Shown here one piece after another: positions 4,983 to 5,868 of a stretch of DNA of 5,868 bases. A model generated the notes under the pieces. It searched no databases. It was not told where the DNA came from and saw nothing but the letters and a program-made list of their open reading frames with translations. A program made the translations under genes and the position numbers. Position 1 is the first letter of the stretch; the number at the start of each line of letters is the position of its first letter. This stretch comes from Actinomycetota bacterium. Its GTDB lineage: Bacteria; Actinomycetota; Humimicrobiia; Humimicrobiales; Humimicrobiaceae. Where the stretch lies: the NCBI GenBank assembly GCA_016927635.1, contig JAFGMJ010000119.1:1-5868 (forward strand). The letters are read 5' to 3'.

Positions 4983-5868
4983 TGTTTTATCCCAGTTTGA
5001 AAATCAACCTTTCAAAGGTTGGGCAAAACTGTACAATAATAAACGACCGGTGTATCTTAAAAGGTATATCGGTCGTTGGTGTTTCTAAATGCTTCCTTGG
5101 CGATCCGATTATAGCTGATGTTTTTATAAACAGCGGCATAAAAATACTTGGAGACAGCAGGATTTACAACCTTAAGCGATTAAGATTACATTATGGGGCA
5201 GAAATGCAGCTTTGTATGCTGAGGACACCGATGCTTTCAGAAGTCAGTGAAACTGTGGACATTTGCAATATCAGCATGAATACGCAGAGGCAGACAGTAA
5301 AAGCGATATCTGGGGAATGCCTAAAAAACTCCATAGAACACAAAGTCATTATAATGGTTGAAACGGACGACAGGCGCGAAGGCCTTCTTCCTGATGAAGT
5401 CAAGGATTTCTGCAGCTACATTCTTGATAATTGTCCCGGCGTTAAAATCTGGGGCATTGGAACCAATGCAAGATGCATATCTGAAAAAAGCCCTCTGCCT
5501 CAAAGCCTGGGACTGCTCATTGAGATAAAAAAAGACATAGAAGCAGATTTAGGTATAAAAATCCCTATTGTATCGGGAGGAAATTCCAGCATATATTCGC
5601 TTATAGAAAATAATTTACTGCCTGAAGGTATAAACCAGGCGCGAATCGGTGAAGCAATACTTTTAGGGCATGAGACAGCAGGATACGAGCGCATAATAGG
5701 CACTTTTGATGATGCTTTTACACTGGAGGCTGAAATAATTGAGGTAAAGGCAAAGCATACAAAAATATCTGCAGGGCATATAAGGGATGCTAATAAAATT
5801 GAAGAACAAAGAATGTCTTGCAAAGCAATTGCCGCCCTTGGCATCCAGGATGTAAACTTTAAAAACAT
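4982..5868 (+). CDS. PLP-dependent alanine/ornithine racemase-family enzyme, partial
   Basis: The frame is open from GTG 4982 to the right edge (295 codons, no stop), so the C-terminus is missing; the family is usually about 350-380 residues. It resembles the predicted amino-acid racemases of COG3457, a fold-type III PLP group that includes ornithine racemase. The N-terminus FYPSLKINLSKVGQN matches the start of the TIM-barrel domain. The likely PLP-Schiff-base lysine is K36 in GISVVGVSKCFLGD (28-41). Further landmarks are ILGDSRIYNLKRL (55-67), RTPMLSEV (81-88), GIGTN (158-162), SGGNSS (198-203), QARIGEAILLG (219-229) and DDAFTLEAEIIE (243-254). GTG 4982 is preferred because the homology begins at codon 2-3; no strong SD is visible, so coupling to rpsI is likely. 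The substrate cannot be told from sequence. Confidence 0.88.
   Translation, partial: MFYPSLKINLSKVGQNCTIINDRCILKGISVVGVSKCFLGDPIIADVFINSGIKILGDSRIYNLKRLRLHYGAEMQLCMLRTPMLSEVSETVDICNISMNTQRQTVKAISGECLKNSIEHKVIIMVETDDRREGLLPDEVKDFCSYILDNCPGVKIWGIGTNARCISEKSPLPQSLGLLIEIKKDIEADLGIKIPIVSGGNSSIYSLIENNLLPEGINQARIGEAILLGHETAGYERIIGTFDDAFTLEAEIIEVKAKHTKISAGHIRDANKIEEQRMSCKAIAALGIQDVNFKN
4993..5031 (+). repeat. Stem-loop inside racemase codons 4-17
   Basis: CAACCTTT (5005-5012), one C, AAAGGTTG (5014-5021) is a perfect 8-bp inverted repeat. It is flanked by a second complementary pair, CAGTTT (4993-4998) with AAACTG (5026-5031). As RNA this gives a two-part stem with an internal loop. It begins 10 nt after the rpsI stop and so looks like a terminator, but it lies inside the downstream coding frame and has no T-tract. 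Confidence 0.6.
5042..5077 (+). repeat. Long stem-loop inside racemase codons 21-32
   Basis: AACGACCGGTGTATCTT (5042-5058) and AAGGTATATCGGTCGTT (5061-5077) are complementary over 17 positions, with three G-T (G-U in RNA) pairs and no mismatches. The realistic fold is a 16-bp stem with a TAAA tetraloop. The following bases (GGTGTTTCT) are not a T-tract. The stem lies just before the codon for the predicted PLP lysine (5087-5089). It may attenuate transcription or translation of the racemase. Confidence 0.65.

Noticed and set aside
4983..5085. Intrinsic terminator(s) ending the ribosomal operon after rpsI
   Set aside because: The stems lie inside an open frame whose translation (YPSLKINLSKVGQN, then GISVVGVSK) matches the racemase N-terminus, and neither is followed by a T-tract.
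5191..5868. Minus-strand ORFs in the last 700 bases
   Set aside because: The + strand carries a continuous racemase frame with family motifs across the same DNA.
4982..5868. glmM downstream of rpsI, as in many Actinobacteria
   Set aside because: The translation has racemase motifs, and I saw no phosphoglucosamine-mutase serine loop.

Overview
This window is the end of a bacterial ribosomal-protein superoperon. All ten genes lie on the + strand. In order they are the 3' end of infA (IF-1), rpmJ (L36), rpsM (S13), rpsK (S11), rpsD (S4), rpoA (RNA polymerase alpha), rplQ (L17), truA (tRNA pseudouridine synthase), rplM (L13), rpsI (S9), and a PLP-dependent amino-acid racemase gene that runs off the right edge. 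I see no mobile element, CRISPR array, rRNA or tRNA.

Organism: the DNA is AT-rich, with many ATA (Ile) and AGA/AGG (Arg) codons, strong Shine-Dalgarno (SD) sites and frequent TTG starts. The order rpsM-rpsK-rpsD-rpoA-rplQ-truA-rplM-rpsI occurs in both Firmicutes and Actinobacteria. The ECF-transporter genes that many Firmicutes carry between rplQ and truA are absent here. L17 and parts of RpoA read more like actinobacterial proteins than bacillar or clostridial ones. A low-GC, deep-branching actinobacterial-type lineage is my best guess, but this is inference from remembered family sequences, not from a search.

Layout: 1-1152 holds infA, rpmJ, rpsM and rpsK, with gaps of 72, 12 and 52 nt. 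A 101-nt leader separates rpsK from rpsD, and a 105-nt leader separates rpsD from rpoA; the second holds a plausible sigma70-type promoter. From rplQ onward the genes are tightly packed, with gaps of 52, 23, 32 and 22 nt, and finally a 1-nt overlap where the rpsI stop TAG shares its G with a GTG start. No convincing intrinsic terminator was found anywhere, so co-transcription through the window is likely.

Together the genes supply small-subunit proteins (S13, S11, S4, S9), large-subunit proteins (L36, L17, L13), an initiation factor, the RNA polymerase assembly subunit and a tRNA modification enzyme. The outlier is the last gene, an alanine/ornithine racemase-family (COG3457-like) enzyme. It is coupled to rpsI by stop/start overlap, and its first 33 codons contain two strong stem-loops that could easily be mistaken for an intergenic terminator.
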